Source of the DNA: Marinomonas sp. THO17
GTDB taxonomy: Bacteria > Pseudomonadota > Gammaproteobacteria > Pseudomonadales > Marinomonadaceae
Assembly (NCBI RefSeq): GCF_040436405.1
Contig: NZ_AP031575.1
Coordinates: 3,089,501 to 3,153,500 of the forward strand
Reading direction: 5' to 3'
Length of the DNA stretch: 64,000 nt
Below the pieces are notes generated by a model. The model worked only from the letters and a program-made list of their open reading frames with translations. It was not told the origin of the DNA and did no database searches. Position 1 is the first letter of the stretch. Each line of letters begins with the position of its first letter. The position numbers were made by a program, and so were the translations under genes. Positions 28,217 to 37,344 of the stretch are shown one piece after another.

Positions 28217-28382
28217 AAGGTGCGAATAAGTCTTCTGAAAGACCGTAAGGGTGTGGTCTAAGCCCTCTTTATTCTTTGTTAAGCTTCTTGCCAATATGTT
28301 CAATATTGGACGGCGAAACTTGCCTCGAATAAAAGAGAGTTATTCACACGCCGTAGTCAGTGGACTTGTTCGTGCCTTCCTT
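28217..28382 (+). repeat. MITE-like repeat copy A, internally deleted
   Basis: Begins aaggtgcgaataagtc and ends gacttgttcgtgccttcctt, so the ends are inverted copies of each other. Apart from one missing internal block of about 100 bp it is the reverse complement of copy C at roughly 90% identity. The hairpin ccaatat-gttca-atattgg is kept. Confidence 0.85.
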
Positions 28383-28645
28383 AGGCTGATGTCGATGATA
28401 AGTGGCGGACATTATCAACTTACATCATGAATTTTACTTTTCATGCATGTTTATATTTATATTTAGACTAGGTTTATTATCGTTTATATTTATGATTATT
28501 TTATTAAATAATAATACAGATCAACGATTTGCATTCTCAATGAAAACCGCGAATATTTCAATGGTTTAGATATATTAACTAGAAGGGGGCGAGTAGAACC
28601 ATTGATTATGGCTCTGTTACTGCACTGTTGGGCGACATCCGCATA

Positions 28646-28787
28646 GGTCTTCTTCAGGCCTTGTAGAGAAACCATCTGTCTGTATTTATTAAGAGTGATT
28701 GTTATTACTATTCCATCTCACTCTTGCCTTGATAGAGGGCATCTATGATAGGACTGAAGTTCAGAAGACTTATTCTCACCATCCCTA
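28646..28787 (-). repeat. MITE-like repeat copy B, partial
   Basis: In the same orientation as copy C and aligns with its distal half (29272-29403): shared blocks include ttaagagtgattg, cttgccttgata and cagaagacttatt. Its outer end is degenerate and the other half is missing. Confidence 0.75.
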
Positions 28788-29136
28788 GTAAAAAATATAT
28801 ATAGGCTAATTATTATAATAGGACGAAAACAGAGGGTTATTATTTGAATTCGAATACTTCAATGGAAAGCACTTTGTTATATTTGTTCTTTCGCTGAAAT
28901 AATTGGATAGAAATATCCATTTCCATTCTAGTTTTATACCACATGAATCTCGTAAAGCAAATGTCATTACCAGTGAATAGGGGCTTTGAGAATAGCGGTT
29001 GTTTTCGTTTATTAAATGGCGTTGCTTTGTTTTTAGTGAGGTAAACAATCACTGGCAATGTTTCTTGGGTTGACCCCTGATTCATCATCAGGGCAATGCA
29101 AGGATACTCTTTAGGCTTCAAAGCTCATTGTTACTT

Positions 29137-29403
29137 AAGGAAGGTACGAACAAGTCCACTGACTTCAGCGTGTGGATAACTCTCTTTTATTCGAGGCAAG
29201 TTTCGCCGTCCAATATAAGCATATTGGCAAGAAGCTTAACAAAGAATAAAGAGAGCTTAGACCACGCCCTTCGGGTCTTTCAGAGAAACGGCCTCTCTGT
29301 GTTAAGAGTGATTGAAAGGTATTAACATTCCTGCTCACCCTTGCCTTGATAGGCCATTTCTCTGATAAGACTGATGTCCAGAAGACTTATTCGCACCTTC
29401 CTT
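29137..29403 (-). repeat. MITE-like repeat copy C, full length
   Basis: 267 bp bounded by 20-bp terminal inverted repeats, aaggaaggtacgaacaagtc and gacttattcgcaccttcctt, matching at 18 of 20 positions. Internal pairs agagaaacggcc/ggccatttctct and ccaatat/atattgg would fold it into a branched hairpin. It encodes no protein. No clean target-site duplication is evident. Confidence 0.85.
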
Positions 29404-29496
29404 TAGGGAAGTTTACCTCTCTCAAGGGCAAAATAGTTTTTGCTAAATCTCGATCAACTCGCATAATAGTCCCTCGGAAGGGGCCCACCAAGGTAA

Positions 29497-29531
29497 CTTT
29501 GTTTAAGAGCTTTGTTTAAGAGCTTTGTTTA
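29497..29531 (+). repeat. 13-bp tandem repeat upstream of the SDR gene
   Basis: ctttgtttaagag occurs 2.7 times in the 85 bp before the SDR start codon. Confidence 0.9.
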
Positions 29532-29581
29532 TCAGCGAAGAGGTGGGAGTCCATATCATTTCTATTATAAGGGTTAATGCT

Positions 29582-30415
29582 ATGCAATATTCTGTGCTGA
29601 TAACGGGTTGTTCCAGTGGTATTGGATTGGAAGCCGCACGCCTATTGCAGCAGCGAAACTTTCTGGTGGTGGCCAGTTGTCGTCAGCAAAAAGATGTTGA
29701 TGCTTTAAAAGCACAAGGCATTAAGCATGTGGTGCAGCTCGATTTAGCGGATCCAAATTCCATTGAGAAAGGTCTTGCCGCCACCTTGGAGATCACAGGT
29801 GGATACTTGTTTGCCTTGTTTAATAATGGTGCTTATGGACAACCTGGTGCAGTAGAAGATTTGCCTGTGGCGGCATTGCGAGAGCAATTTGAAGCCAATG
29901 TATTTGGTACTCACGATTTAACCACGCGAGTGATCCAGTTGATGCTGTCGCAAGGATATGGTCGCATCGTGCAAAATAGCTCAGTGTTGGGTTTGGTTGC
30001 CGCGCCATTTCGAGGCGCTTATAACGCCAGCAAATTTGCTTTGGAAGGGCTGACGGATACCCTGCGAATGGAGTTATATGACACGCCATTGAAAGTCAGT
30101 TTGATTGAGCCTGGTCCCATCGAGAGTCGTTTTCGTGCCAATGCTCTGCAAGCGTTAAAAGACAATATTGATATCACGGCTAGCCGCCATCAACAAGGTT
30201 ATCAAGAAGCCATTGCTCGTTTGAGCAAAGAAGGAGCGACATCGTCACACACTCTGCCAGCCAGTGCGGTGGTGAAGAAATTGCTTCATGCCTTAGAATC
30301 GCCGCGTCCTAAAGCTCGCTATTATGTGACTACACCCACCTATGCCGCAGCACTGATGAAACGGCTTTTACCAACCTATTTATTGGACTGGGTGATGCGT
30401 CGCCAAGGAAGTTAA
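29582..30415 (+). CDS. Short-chain dehydrogenase/reductase
   Basis: 277 residues from the ATG at 29582; upstream in-frame codons are not family-like. Cofactor loop TGCSSGIG at residues 8-15, NNGAYG near 80, catalytic serine in QNSSVLG and the YNASK motif with catalytic Tyr and Lys. Length and EPGPIESRF suit the classical SDR subfamily that acts on lipids or steroids, but the substrate is unknown. It overlaps the convergent hydrolase gene by 4 bp. Confidence 0.92.
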   Translation: MQYSVLITGCSSGIGLEAARLLQQRNFLVVASCRQQKDVDALKAQGIKHVVQLDLADPNSIEKGLAATLEITGGYLFALFNNGAYGQPGAVEDLPVAALREQFEANVFGTHDLTTRVIQLMLSQGYGRIVQNSSVLGLVAAPFRGAYNASKFALEGLTDTLRMELYDTPLKVSLIEPGPIESRFRANALQALKDNIDITASRHQQGYQEAIARLSKEGATSSHTLPASAVVKKLLHALESPRPKARYYVTTPTYAAALMKRLLPTYLLDWVMRRQGS

Positions 30416-31440
30416 TCTGACGTTGAGTCGTCTTCAGGTATGAGTGTCCCCAACCATTCGTCCATGGCGTTTAAATAGTCGTTTCTGGCACTTTCATGAG
30501 ACAGATACAGATCATGAAAGCCTTTATCAATCACCGCTTCCGTTAGATTGGCAAAGCTTCTCTGGGCAGCTTGCTTCATGCTGTTTACGTCCAGCACACC
30601 ATCACCTTGCTGGGTTTCAATAACACTGGCTTTGCCAATGGTGCTGATTTTGGAACGGCACAATAGGGTGGGTATGCGGATACTTTGTTGTGCCAAATTA
30701 CGCTGTGCCAGAATGATTTCTTTGAGCCAATGGAAGGACAGATCAAAGCCTTCGGCGGGTTTCCAGTCGAGTCGATAGTCCCACTCTCCACCAAAACGAC
30801 AGTGTAAGGTTTTGGCGTAAATGGAGATCTTCTTGGCGCGTATAAAAGAAAAGGGCAATGCTGATACCAAGATGCGAATTGGCCAACTGATGCGGTTTAG
30901 CACTGCCGGAGAAAAGGGCAAGGCTAAAAATGGACTGTTGAGCATCAAGCCGATTACCTCGGGAAACGGCATTTGATAATGACTTTCCCGCTCAGGTAAA
31001 GCATAAGGCTGCGCCAGATAAGTGGAGACAACGAGACCGCCAGTAGAATGGGCCAATATCACTACTTGCTCAACACCATCTTGCTTCATGGTGGCCAGAG
31101 CAATGTCCAAATCTTGGCTGTACTGGTCTACCGAATCGCACCAGTTGGGCGGAGTTGATGGGCGGATTGAGCGACCATAACCCTGTAAGTCCACCGCGTA
31201 AAAACGGTAACCTTGTTCAACAAAGTGTTGTGCCAAACCGGCCTGAAAAAAATAGTCCGTATAGCCATGTACATACAAGATTGCTTTACTGGCCTGTTGA
31301 TTTCCCAAATGGTGAATCAGCGTGGTGTGAACCTGTGTCTTTGGGCCAGGGAAAGCGAAAGTTCGGAAATAGAAATCCGCGCCCAATTGGTCTTCACCTT
31401 GATTCAGTAAACGCCAGGCTTGTCCTATTGGTACGCTCAT
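30412..31440 (-). CDS. Alpha/beta hydrolase, lysophospholipase/monoacylglycerol lipase-like
   Basis: 342 residues, no signal peptide. It has AILYVHGYTDYFFQAGLAQHF, the strand YAVDLQGYGRS, nucleophile AHSTGG and a C-terminal catalytic histidine in DKGFHDLYLSHESARNDYLNAM. This arrangement matches the serine aminopeptidase S33/Hydrolase_4 type seen in PldB-like enzymes. The substrate is unproven. It is convergent with the SDR. Confidence 0.85.
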   Translation of the reverse strand: MSVPIGQAWRLLNQGEDQLGADFYFRTFAFPGPKTQVHTTLIHHLGNQQASKAILYVHGYTDYFFQAGLAQHFVEQGYRFYAVDLQGYGRSIRPSTPPNWCDSVDQYSQDLDIALATMKQDGVEQVVILAHSTGGLVVSTYLAQPYALPERESHYQMPFPEVIGLMLNSPFLALPFSPAVLNRISWPIRILVSALPFSFIRAKKISIYAKTLHCRFGGEWDYRLDWKPAEGFDLSFHWLKEIILAQRNLAQQSIRIPTLLCRSKISTIGKASVIETQQGDGVLDVNSMKQAAQRSFANLTEAVIDKGFHDLYLSHESARNDYLNAMDEWLGTLIPEDDSTSD

Positions 31441-31502
31441 GATGGGTATGTCCTTTTTGCAGTAAGTGTTTTTCGATAAGTTTTTGTCGGCACTATTTTT
31501 TT

Positions 31503-31554
31503 AAATCAGTTCTTTTTTAAAAATCAGTTCTATTTAAAAAATCAGTTGAACAGG
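31503..31554. repeat. 17-bp repeat covering the hlyU 3' end
   Basis: Three consecutive units starting at 31503, 31521 and 31538, each containing aaatcagtt; the third includes the stop codon of the HlyU-family gene. Confidence 0.85.
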
Positions 31555-31829
31555 TTTTTGCCTAACTGATCAATGGTCAATTTGGCTTTACGAATGGTGA
31601 TTTCAATGCATTCATCGCGGTTTGCCATGAGGTCTGAACGGATGAAATTGTGCACTTTTTGTTCTTCTCCTTCGCCTAAGGTAATGGTGGCTGCCACGCG
31701 ATACTGGCCGCCGTCTTTCATTGGCGCTGGAATAATTTGGTAACCATTGTATTCAATGGCTTCTTCGACTTTCTCTGCCCCTGTTGTAGCGCCGGAAAAT
31801 AGCCCTTTCAGACCAGATAAAATACCCAT
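31542..31829 (-). CDS. HlyU-family protein
   Basis: 95 residues. The sequence IEYNGYQIIPAPMKDGGQYRVAATITLGEGEEQKVHNFIRSDLMANRDECIEITIRKAKLTIDQLG is characteristic of the HlyU-like family (a short beta-rich protein, not the ArsR-type HlyU). Family members have been linked to haemolysin activation in Vibrio, but their biochemical role is not established. Monocistronic. Its 3' end is repeated downstream. Confidence 0.82.
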   Translation of the reverse strand: MGILSGLKGLFSGATTGAEKVEEAIEYNGYQIIPAPMKDGGQYRVAATITLGEGEEQKVHNFIRSDLMANRDECIEITIRKAKLTIDQLGKNLFN

Positions 31830-31937
31830 TTGTTGTTACTCCTATATAATGATGGGCTTATTCTTCGGGGATTTTGTGCAATAGTCAAATTAGGTCGATG
31901 AGTTATACTAGGAGGATACTGAATAAAGGGGAATCAT

Positions 31938-32159
31938 TTGTCACAAACTCAGCAAAATAACCCATTGCATGGCGTTACGTTAGAAAAAATGGTGACACAA
32001 CTGCAAGCGCATTATGGTTGGCAGGAATTGTCTTGGCTCATCAATATTAACTGCTTTAAAACAGATCCATCGGTGAAATCCAGTCTCAAGTTTCTGCGTC
32101 GTACGCCTTGGGCACGGAAAAAGGTCGAAGCCCTGTATTTAGAGACCTTCCTTAGTTGA
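31938..32159 (+). CDS. VF530 family DNA-binding protein (DUF2132)
   Basis: 73 residues. [61 protein letters not shown] contains every conserved block of this small helical family, whose Vibrio member has a DNA-binding-like fold. No ATG is available; the TTG at 31938 follows aaggggaatca and is the only sensible start. It overlaps the convergent GGDEF gene by 8 bp. Confidence 0.82.
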   Translation: MSQTQQNNPLHGVTLEKMVTQLQAHYGWQELSWLININCFKTDPSVKSSLKFLRRTPWARKKVEALYLETFLS

Positions 32160-33198
32160 GCTCATCAACCAAGTCATTATGGTGCACCAGATTGCGACCT
32201 TTGTGTTTGGCTGAATAGAGGTTTTTGTCAGCCGCCCTAAGAAATTTTCTAAAGGAATGACCTTGTTGAAGCTTGGCAATGCCAATACTGACGGTAATAT
32301 TGATTTGATGATGGCTGGCGCGGAACACAGACGCTTCCACACGCTGGCGAATGTTTTCAGCAAAATCATAGGCTTGCGAAGAGGTGGTATCCTTTAAAAT
32401 GATTAAAAATTCTTCCCCCCCAAAGCGATAAACATGATCTTTCCCCGCATAAAATTGCAACAGTTCCGCCAACTCGATCAGAACTTGGTCGCCCACTTCG
32501 TGGCCGTATTTATCGTTAATCGTTTTAAAGAAATCAATATCGACAATTAATAAACGCGTGGCCCATTTTAGATCGTTATACAGGTTTTTGGTTTCACGAT
32601 TAAAATTCTCAAAAAACAGTTTTAAGGCGTGACGGTTTTTGGCCCCTGTTAATGGGTCTTCAAAGGCCATGGTTTTGAGCTTCTGGTGCTGTTTGCTTTG
32701 TTGTATTTCGTAGAGATAACAGACGCCGTAGACCATATAGTAAGCTAATACATAATTGAGGATGGCGCGGTATGGAATATAGCTGTCGCTGTCGGAGCGG
32801 AAATAAATAATAAAAATGGCAGGAAAAGAAGCCAATATGGTGTAACAAAGTCCTGCTTTGGCACCGCCTAGTAAGCAGAAAACCGCGGGCAGTAATATCA
32901 ACCAGTATGCAGCCCCTGCCCGTAAATCCGCATAAGCAAAGGCAAACAATGCAGTGACGCAAAGGCTGATGATGAACAAATGACGATGCCAAGCTTGGGT
33001 TCGTTGACCTTTTGCAACCCAATAAAAGTAGAAATTAAGGAGGCTCAAACCTAGCTGAATTAAGCCTAATTTTTGCTGATCGAGCATAAAAGTATTCAGC
33101 AAGCAGAAAAACAAAACAATAATGCCTGTGCTTAAGCTCAGCCATTTATGCAGCGTATTTCGTGTCTCTTGAAATAGTGATTCGACAGCATAACTCAT
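32152..33198 (-). CDS. Membrane diguanylate cyclase (GGDEF)
   Basis: 348 residues. About six hydrophobic segments fill residues 18-170; the catalytic domain follows with [36 protein letters not shown] and [10 protein letters not shown]. The active site GGEEF is intact, so cyclic-di-GMP synthesis is likely. The allosteric I-site position reads AGKD instead of RxxD, so product inhibition is probably absent. No EAL domain. Confidence 0.92.
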   Translation of the reverse strand: MSYAVESLFQETRNTLHKWLSLSTGIIVLFFCLLNTFMLDQQKLGLIQLGLSLLNFYFYWVAKGQRTQAWHRHLFIISLCVTALFAFAYADLRAGAAYWLILLPAVFCLLGGAKAGLCYTILASFPAIFIIYFRSDSDSYIPYRAILNYVLAYYMVYGVCYLYEIQQSKQHQKLKTMAFEDPLTGAKNRHALKLFFENFNRETKNLYNDLKWATRLLIVDIDFFKTINDKYGHEVGDQVLIELAELLQFYAGKDHVYRFGGEEFLIILKDTTSSQAYDFAENIRQRVEASVFRASHHQINITVSIGIAKLQQGHSFRKFLRAADKNLYSAKHKGRNLVHHNDLVDELN

Positions 33199-33275
33199 TT
33201 ATCTACTTCTCTAAGAAAAATAAGGCATCATTTTTGGGGCCCATATTCTCTCTCAAATGAATAGATGAGTTTGAC

Positions 33276-33776
33276 TTATTTCAGTAATAATTTGTTACCG
33301 ATGGCGATGAAGTCACTGGCTGCTTGAATAAGAGATTGTGCGGTTAAGGCTTCCACACCAAATACTTCCACCTTGGTGTGATGTTTATTTATCAAGGTTT
33401 TGGCCAGTAAATCAAAATCCCCATCGCCGGATGCCAGTACTAAGATATCCGCATCGCGACCGTATTCTAAGGCATCAATGGTAATGCCCACATCCCAATC
33501 GCCTTTGGCGGAGCCATCGGCACGTTGAATAAAAGGCTTTAATTTCACCTCAAAACCTATGGCGCGTAATATGTTTTGGAATTGACGTTGCTTTTCATCC
33601 CCCCGATCCGTGGCATAAGCAATGGCTTTTACCAGCTGTCGCTGGTCCGTTACCTGTCGCCAAAAGGCGTTATAGTCAAATGATCGCGAAAACGCCTGTC
33701 GTGTGGTGTAATAAATGTTCTGCACGTCCACCAAAATGGTCACACTTGGTTGATTAGAAAGTTGAGATGGTGCCAT
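33276..33776 (-). CDS. NYN-domain (LabA/DUF88) protein, putative ribonuclease
   Basis: 166 residues. PIN-like acidic residues are in place: SVTILVDVQNIYYTTRQAF, KGDWDVGITIDALEY and ILVLASGDGDFDLLAKTLINK. This is the compact NYN fold of the LabA/DUF88 family, which includes RNases of uncertain targets. It follows the GGDEF gene's promoter side and precedes a membrane-anchored protein, all on the minus strand. The target is unknown. Confidence 0.85.
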   Translation of the reverse strand: MAPSQLSNQPSVTILVDVQNIYYTTRQAFSRSFDYNAFWRQVTDQRQLVKAIAYATDRGDEKQRQFQNILRAIGFEVKLKPFIQRADGSAKGDWDVGITIDALEYGRDADILVLASGDGDFDLLAKTLINKHHTKVEVFGVEALTAQSLIQAASDFIAIGNKLLLK

Positions 33777-33818
33777 TGCAGAGACCTTTTGCTGACTTTT
33801 CCAGAGGGTTCATTATGG

Positions 33819-34736
33819 TTAATTTTGGTGCTGGCTAATGGCCATATTTGTCGATTCTGCTACGCCTTTTTCCCCCGTCAATAAAACCCATTCTTTTAAA
33901 CTGATGGGGTCTGCTGGTTGCAGTGTGACGGCTAGGCTTTGATCTTGTTCGATAAGCTGATACAGGCCTTGTGCCATTTGCCGAGCGGTGCGGCTATTGG
34001 CTGGCGCTAACCCCCATTGAGCAATGTGATTTTGCAGACTCAACAAGGCCAAGTCTGGTGTTTGCCAGGCTTGCAGTAGGTGTTGATATAAGCCAGCATT
34101 GTCAAAGCTGAGCTGTGCCTCCTCAAGCTTGAGTTTATCACCGTAAATAATCAGTACGGCTTCGGGTTGGCCAAGGGCGATGGAGGCCAGCAAATCGGTA
34201 CGGACTTCGGTTAAATTAAGTGGGCTTTGATCAACTAAGCTGTCACTGGTGAGGTTCCATTTACCCAAATCCTTAATGTCCAAATGCAGTTGTGATGTGA
34301 CCTCATCCCCATCGACTTGAGAGCGAAAATGCCCTTTGCCCAATAATGTCTGCAAACCGGCATGGCGCAATAGACTGGCACTGCTGGCGGCCAGCTGGTT
34401 CACTGGCGTTTCTTTGATCCAGAAATTCACGTCCAAATTGGGCTTCTTGAATAAATATGAATTGAACGAAATACGCGCCAAATAAAACCAAGGAGCGGAA
34501 GCCGGGCCAATACGAACCTCTTCTAATGAAGGCGTTAAAGTAAAGGGGTCCAGATGCAGACGCTCATAGTGAATCAAGTGCGTTAACCCTGCGTTACGAA
34601 TCCGCTGCTGAATTTTTTCTTCTGCGTAGTTACTGCCAAATTTTTGCACCAAATAAAGAACAAAAATAGCGATACAAGCAAGGACAATGAAGAAGGCAAC
34701 GCCTTTGGCTAATTTGGTGGTGACTGAATAATTCAA
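33819..34736 (-). CDS. Unrecognised membrane-anchored protein, AsmA/DUF748-like repeat character
   Basis: 305 residues. One N-terminal helix (GVAFFIVLACIAIFVLYLV) anchors a largely periplasmic beta-rich part. HYERLHLDPFTLTPSLEEVRIGP and repeated strand-like segments recall AsmA/DUF748 envelope proteins, but I cannot assign a family with confidence. It is divergent from the RNase J gene with a 117-bp gap. Function unknown. Confidence 0.65.
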   Translation of the reverse strand: MNYSVTTKLAKGVAFFIVLACIAIFVLYLVQKFGSNYAEEKIQQRIRNAGLTHLIHYERLHLDPFTLTPSLEEVRIGPASAPWFYLARISFNSYLFKKPNLDVNFWIKETPVNQLAASSASLLRHAGLQTLLGKGHFRSQVDGDEVTSQLHLDIKDLGKWNLTSDSLVDQSPLNLTEVRTDLLASIALGQPEAVLIIYGDKLKLEEAQLSFDNAGLYQHLLQAWQTPDLALLSLQNHIAQWGLAPANSRTARQMAQGLYQLIEQDQSLAVTLQPADPISLKEWVLLTGEKGVAESTNMAISQHQN

Positions 34737-34853
34737 ACTAACATTCCATGACAGTAGGTAATAAAAAAACAGGAGTAATAGTAACCCAGAGAAAATATCA
34801 TATTCTCAATAATCTATGTCAGTTTATCGCTTGTGTTATTATTCACAAGGGCA

Positions 34854-36227
34854 ATGCAACCTAAGGAGCCTCTCATCACAAATCTCATTCCATCCCGTCA
34901 AGACTTATGGTTTCTCCCGCTTGGTGGTACTGGCGAAATCGGCATGAACTTAAATCTATATGGTCATGATGGGCAGTGGCTGATGGTGGACTGTGGTGTG
35001 TCTTTTAACGAACCTCTGACCCCCAAAGAGGTTCGAACCTCAGAAATAGTAAGTGCCGATCCAAAATTTATCAGTGATCAAAAAGAGCGTTTGGTGGGCA
35101 TAGTCATCACCCATGCACATGAAGACCACGTAGGAGCTTTACCTTATTTGTGGCGACGCTTTAAGTGTCCTGTTTATACCACTAAGTTCACCGCCGAAGT
35201 GTTGCGCCGTAAATTGGCGCAAGTGGGCTTGCTTGAGGAAGTGCCCATCATTGAAGTGGCGGATCAGCAGTCGCAAACAATCGGTGTGTTTACCGTCTCT
35301 TGGCTGAGTCTGACCCATTCTACGCCAGAAGCCTTTGCGCTAATCATAGAGACTCAAGCGGGTCGCGTGTTTCATACTGGTGATTGGAAAATCGATCTGT
35401 CACCCGTGTTAGGTGAAGGCTTTGATGCGCAGCGTTTTCGTGCCTTGGCGAAGCAAGATATTCTCGCCATGGTGTGTGATTCCACCAATGCGTTACAGAA
35501 AGGCCATTCTGTCTCTGAGGAAGCCTGTTATCAAGCCTTACTGGAGACCATAAAAACCGAGAGAAATCGTGTTGTAGTGGGGTGTTTTAGCAGTAACTTG
35601 GCGCGTTTGGTGTCCCTTGGCAAGGTAGCAAGAGAGACGGGGCGCTATTTGGCCTTGTTGGGGCGTTCCATGATCAACATGGTGAACATTGCCAAAGCGA
35701 CAGGCTATTGGCCCGATGATTTACCCTTAATTGATGCGGCTCATGTGGGGTATTTACCGCGCGAAGAAGTGTTGGCGGTGGCCACCGGGAGTCAAGGTGA
35801 GCCGCGAGCGACCCTGAATCGCTTGGCGGCCAATAATTGCTTTGATTTGACCCTAGAAGCCGATGATCTGGTGCTGTTTTCTGCCATGATGATTCCGGGT
35901 AACGAAAATGACATCCTGCGCTTAGTGAGTCAATTTAAGGGGCAGAACATTCGTACTCTGCAACAACAAGACACCGACCTGCCAATTCATGTCAGTGGCC
36001 ACCCCTATCGCGATGAGTTGCAACAACTTTATTCTTGGGTACAGCCGCAAGTGGCCATTCCAGTGCATGGTGAAGCTGCCCATTTAGCGGCCAATGCCGA
36101 TGTGGCAAAAGCAAGCCACGTGCCCCATCAGTTAGTCGGCTTGAACGGTGACTTGTATCAGTTGGCGCCCCGTATCACATTGGATCGCAAGGTGGTGAGC
36201 ACAGGGCGTATTGCTTTGTTGCGCTGA
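34854..36227 (+). CDS. Ribonuclease J-type metallo-beta-lactamase/beta-CASP nuclease
   Basis: 457 residues from the ATG at 34854; a GTG at 34833 is an alternative, and neither has an ideal ribosome site. The zinc motif HAHEDHVGALPYL (HxHxDH) is present, followed by the beta-CASP motifs CDSTNA, SSNLARL and IHVSGHPYRDELQQLYSWVQPQVAIPVHGE. RNase J is a 5'-3' exo/endonuclease common in Firmicutes and alphaproteobacteria but missing from E. coli. The protein is about 100 residues shorter than B. subtilis RNase J1, lacking most of its C-terminal domain. Confidence 0.88.
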   Translation: MQPKEPLITNLIPSRQDLWFLPLGGTGEIGMNLNLYGHDGQWLMVDCGVSFNEPLTPKEVRTSEIVSADPKFISDQKERLVGIVITHAHEDHVGALPYLWRRFKCPVYTTKFTAEVLRRKLAQVGLLEEVPIIEVADQQSQTIGVFTVSWLSLTHSTPEAFALIIETQAGRVFHTGDWKIDLSPVLGEGFDAQRFRALAKQDILAMVCDSTNALQKGHSVSEEACYQALLETIKTERNRVVVGCFSSNLARLVSLGKVARETGRYLALLGRSMINMVNIAKATGYWPDDLPLIDAAHVGYLPREEVLAVATGSQGEPRATLNRLAANNCFDLTLEADDLVLFSAMMIPGNENDILRLVSQFKGQNIRTLQQQDTDLPIHVSGHPYRDELQQLYSWVQPQVAIPVHGEAAHLAANADVAKASHVPHQLVGLNGDLYQLAPRITLDRKVVSTGRIALLR

Positions 36228-36244
36228 GCGCCTTTTTTCAAGTG

Positions 36245-37282
36245 TTAGGCGTTGGACTCTATCCGTGGTGCGTATAAGGTTTTGGCTTGTTGACCGGGAA
36301 TTTCTTTGGCGAGTTTGGGTACCAGATAACCGGGCAATTCGGCGGCCACCTTGCCCATCAAGACCTGTGCTTCTTCAATGCTAATGTCAAAGTGTGCTGC
36401 CCCTTCAACGGCATCCAGTGTGAACAGGTAATAGGGTAGAATTCCAGCGGCAAACAAGGCTTCGCTCAAGTTCACCTGATCTTCCACTTGATCATTAATG
36501 CCTTTGAGTAACACCCCTTGATTGAGCAAAGTCACGCCAGCCTGTTTGAGCTTATTACTGGCTTGTGTAATTGCCTGATCTACTTCATTCGCGTGATTAA
36601 TATGCCAAACCATGACAATGTCCAAACGGCTGCTTTTGATCCAAGTCAGTAATTCCTCATTGATGCGTTCTGGAATCACTACGGGTAAGCGAGTGTGAAT
36701 GCGCAAGCGTTTGATTTGCTGCAAGTTTTCAAGCTGTCGCACCTTATCCGCCAAGAGACTGTCTTTCATCATCAAAGGGTCGCCGCCGCTTAAAATGACT
36801 TCGTTTATTTCTGGGTGATCTTGTAAGTAAGCAAACACGCTTTGCCATTCAGCTTGTGCTAACTGATTGTCGCCATAGGGAAAATGGCGTCTAAAACAGT
36901 AGCGACAATTGACCGCACACACGCCTGTGGTAATCACCAAAAGACGGCGTTTGTACTTATGAACGAGGGCTTTTTGCGGAGTGTGCTCGGCCTCGGCCAG
37001 TGGGTCTGTGGAGTAGCCTGCCACTTTCTGCATTTCTCGTGCGCTGGGCAAAATTTGTTGCAGCAGAGGATCGTTTGGATTGCCGTATTCCATACGTGCT
37101 ACATAAGGTCGCGGTGCCAATAAACGAAAGCTATTATGGGCTTCGATACCTTGTGGTATCAGTTCTTGTGATAAGCCTAAATGATCAACCAGCTCAGGTA
37201 ATGAGCTAATGGCTTGTTTGAGATGCTCGGTCCAGCTTAGGTGGCGTTCAGTTTGAATTGGTATCACGTCAAATATCTGCAA
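36245..37282 (-). CDS. epmB: EF-P beta-lysylation protein EpmB (lysine 2,3-aminomutase-like)
   Basis: 345 residues. The radical-SAM motif CxxxCxxC is at Cys122, Cys126 and Cys129 (CAVNCRYCFRRHFPYG), and the PLP-binding region VILSGGDPLM follows. ILPYYLFTLDAVEGAAHFD near the end is conserved in the family. It converts lysine to (R)-beta-lysine for attachment to EF-P. It is divergent from efp (177 bp apart), and epmA lies 8.5 kb downstream. Confidence 0.94.
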   Translation of the reverse strand: MQIFDVIPIQTERHLSWTEHLKQAISSLPELVDHLGLSQELIPQGIEAHNSFRLLAPRPYVARMEYGNPNDPLLQQILPSAREMQKVAGYSTDPLAEAEHTPQKALVHKYKRRLLVITTGVCAVNCRYCFRRHFPYGDNQLAQAEWQSVFAYLQDHPEINEVILSGGDPLMMKDSLLADKVRQLENLQQIKRLRIHTRLPVVIPERINEELLTWIKSSRLDIVMVWHINHANEVDQAITQASNKLKQAGVTLLNQGVLLKGINDQVEDQVNLSEALFAAGILPYYLFTLDAVEGAAHFDISIEEAQVLMGKVAAELPGYLVPKLAKEIPGQQAKTLYAPRIESNA

Positions 37283-37344
37283 AATTGAGTTTATTTAGGT
37301 TATGATTGCGCCAAGGTTTTGGCCACTTGGCCGATTGGCTCACA

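Larger units (their letters stand above)
28174..29581. other. 1.4-kb gene-free stretch with repeated structured elements
   Basis: It contains three related repeat copies (28217-28382, 28646-28787, 29137-29403). An AT-rich filler with TATA-like runs lies at about 28390-28560, a second AT-rich block at 28790-29100, and the leader of the SDR gene from 29404. A 93-codon frame on the minus strand (28840-29121, TTG start) lacks a ribosome site and recognisable sequence, and I do not call it. Confidence 0.65.

Noticed and set aside
28840-29121. 93-codon minus-strand frame in the repeat-rich intergenic region, and an overlapping 80-codon frame at 28806-29048
   Set aside because: TTG start without ribosome site, no recognisable family, AT-rich sequence between repeat copies; the two frames overlap each other.
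28217-29403. Reading the 28-29 kb repeats as a CRISPR array or a complete insertion sequence
   Set aside because: Copies are few, unequal, inverted and not regularly spaced; no transposase or cas gene is present.
29137-29405. TA target-site duplication around repeat copy C
   Set aside because: TA-containing bases flank both ends but the repeats extend into them, so no clean duplication can be defined.
37319-37340. ggccacttggcc-type short palindromes near the epmB start as a regulator site
   Set aside because: Too short and close to the epmB start to separate from chance.
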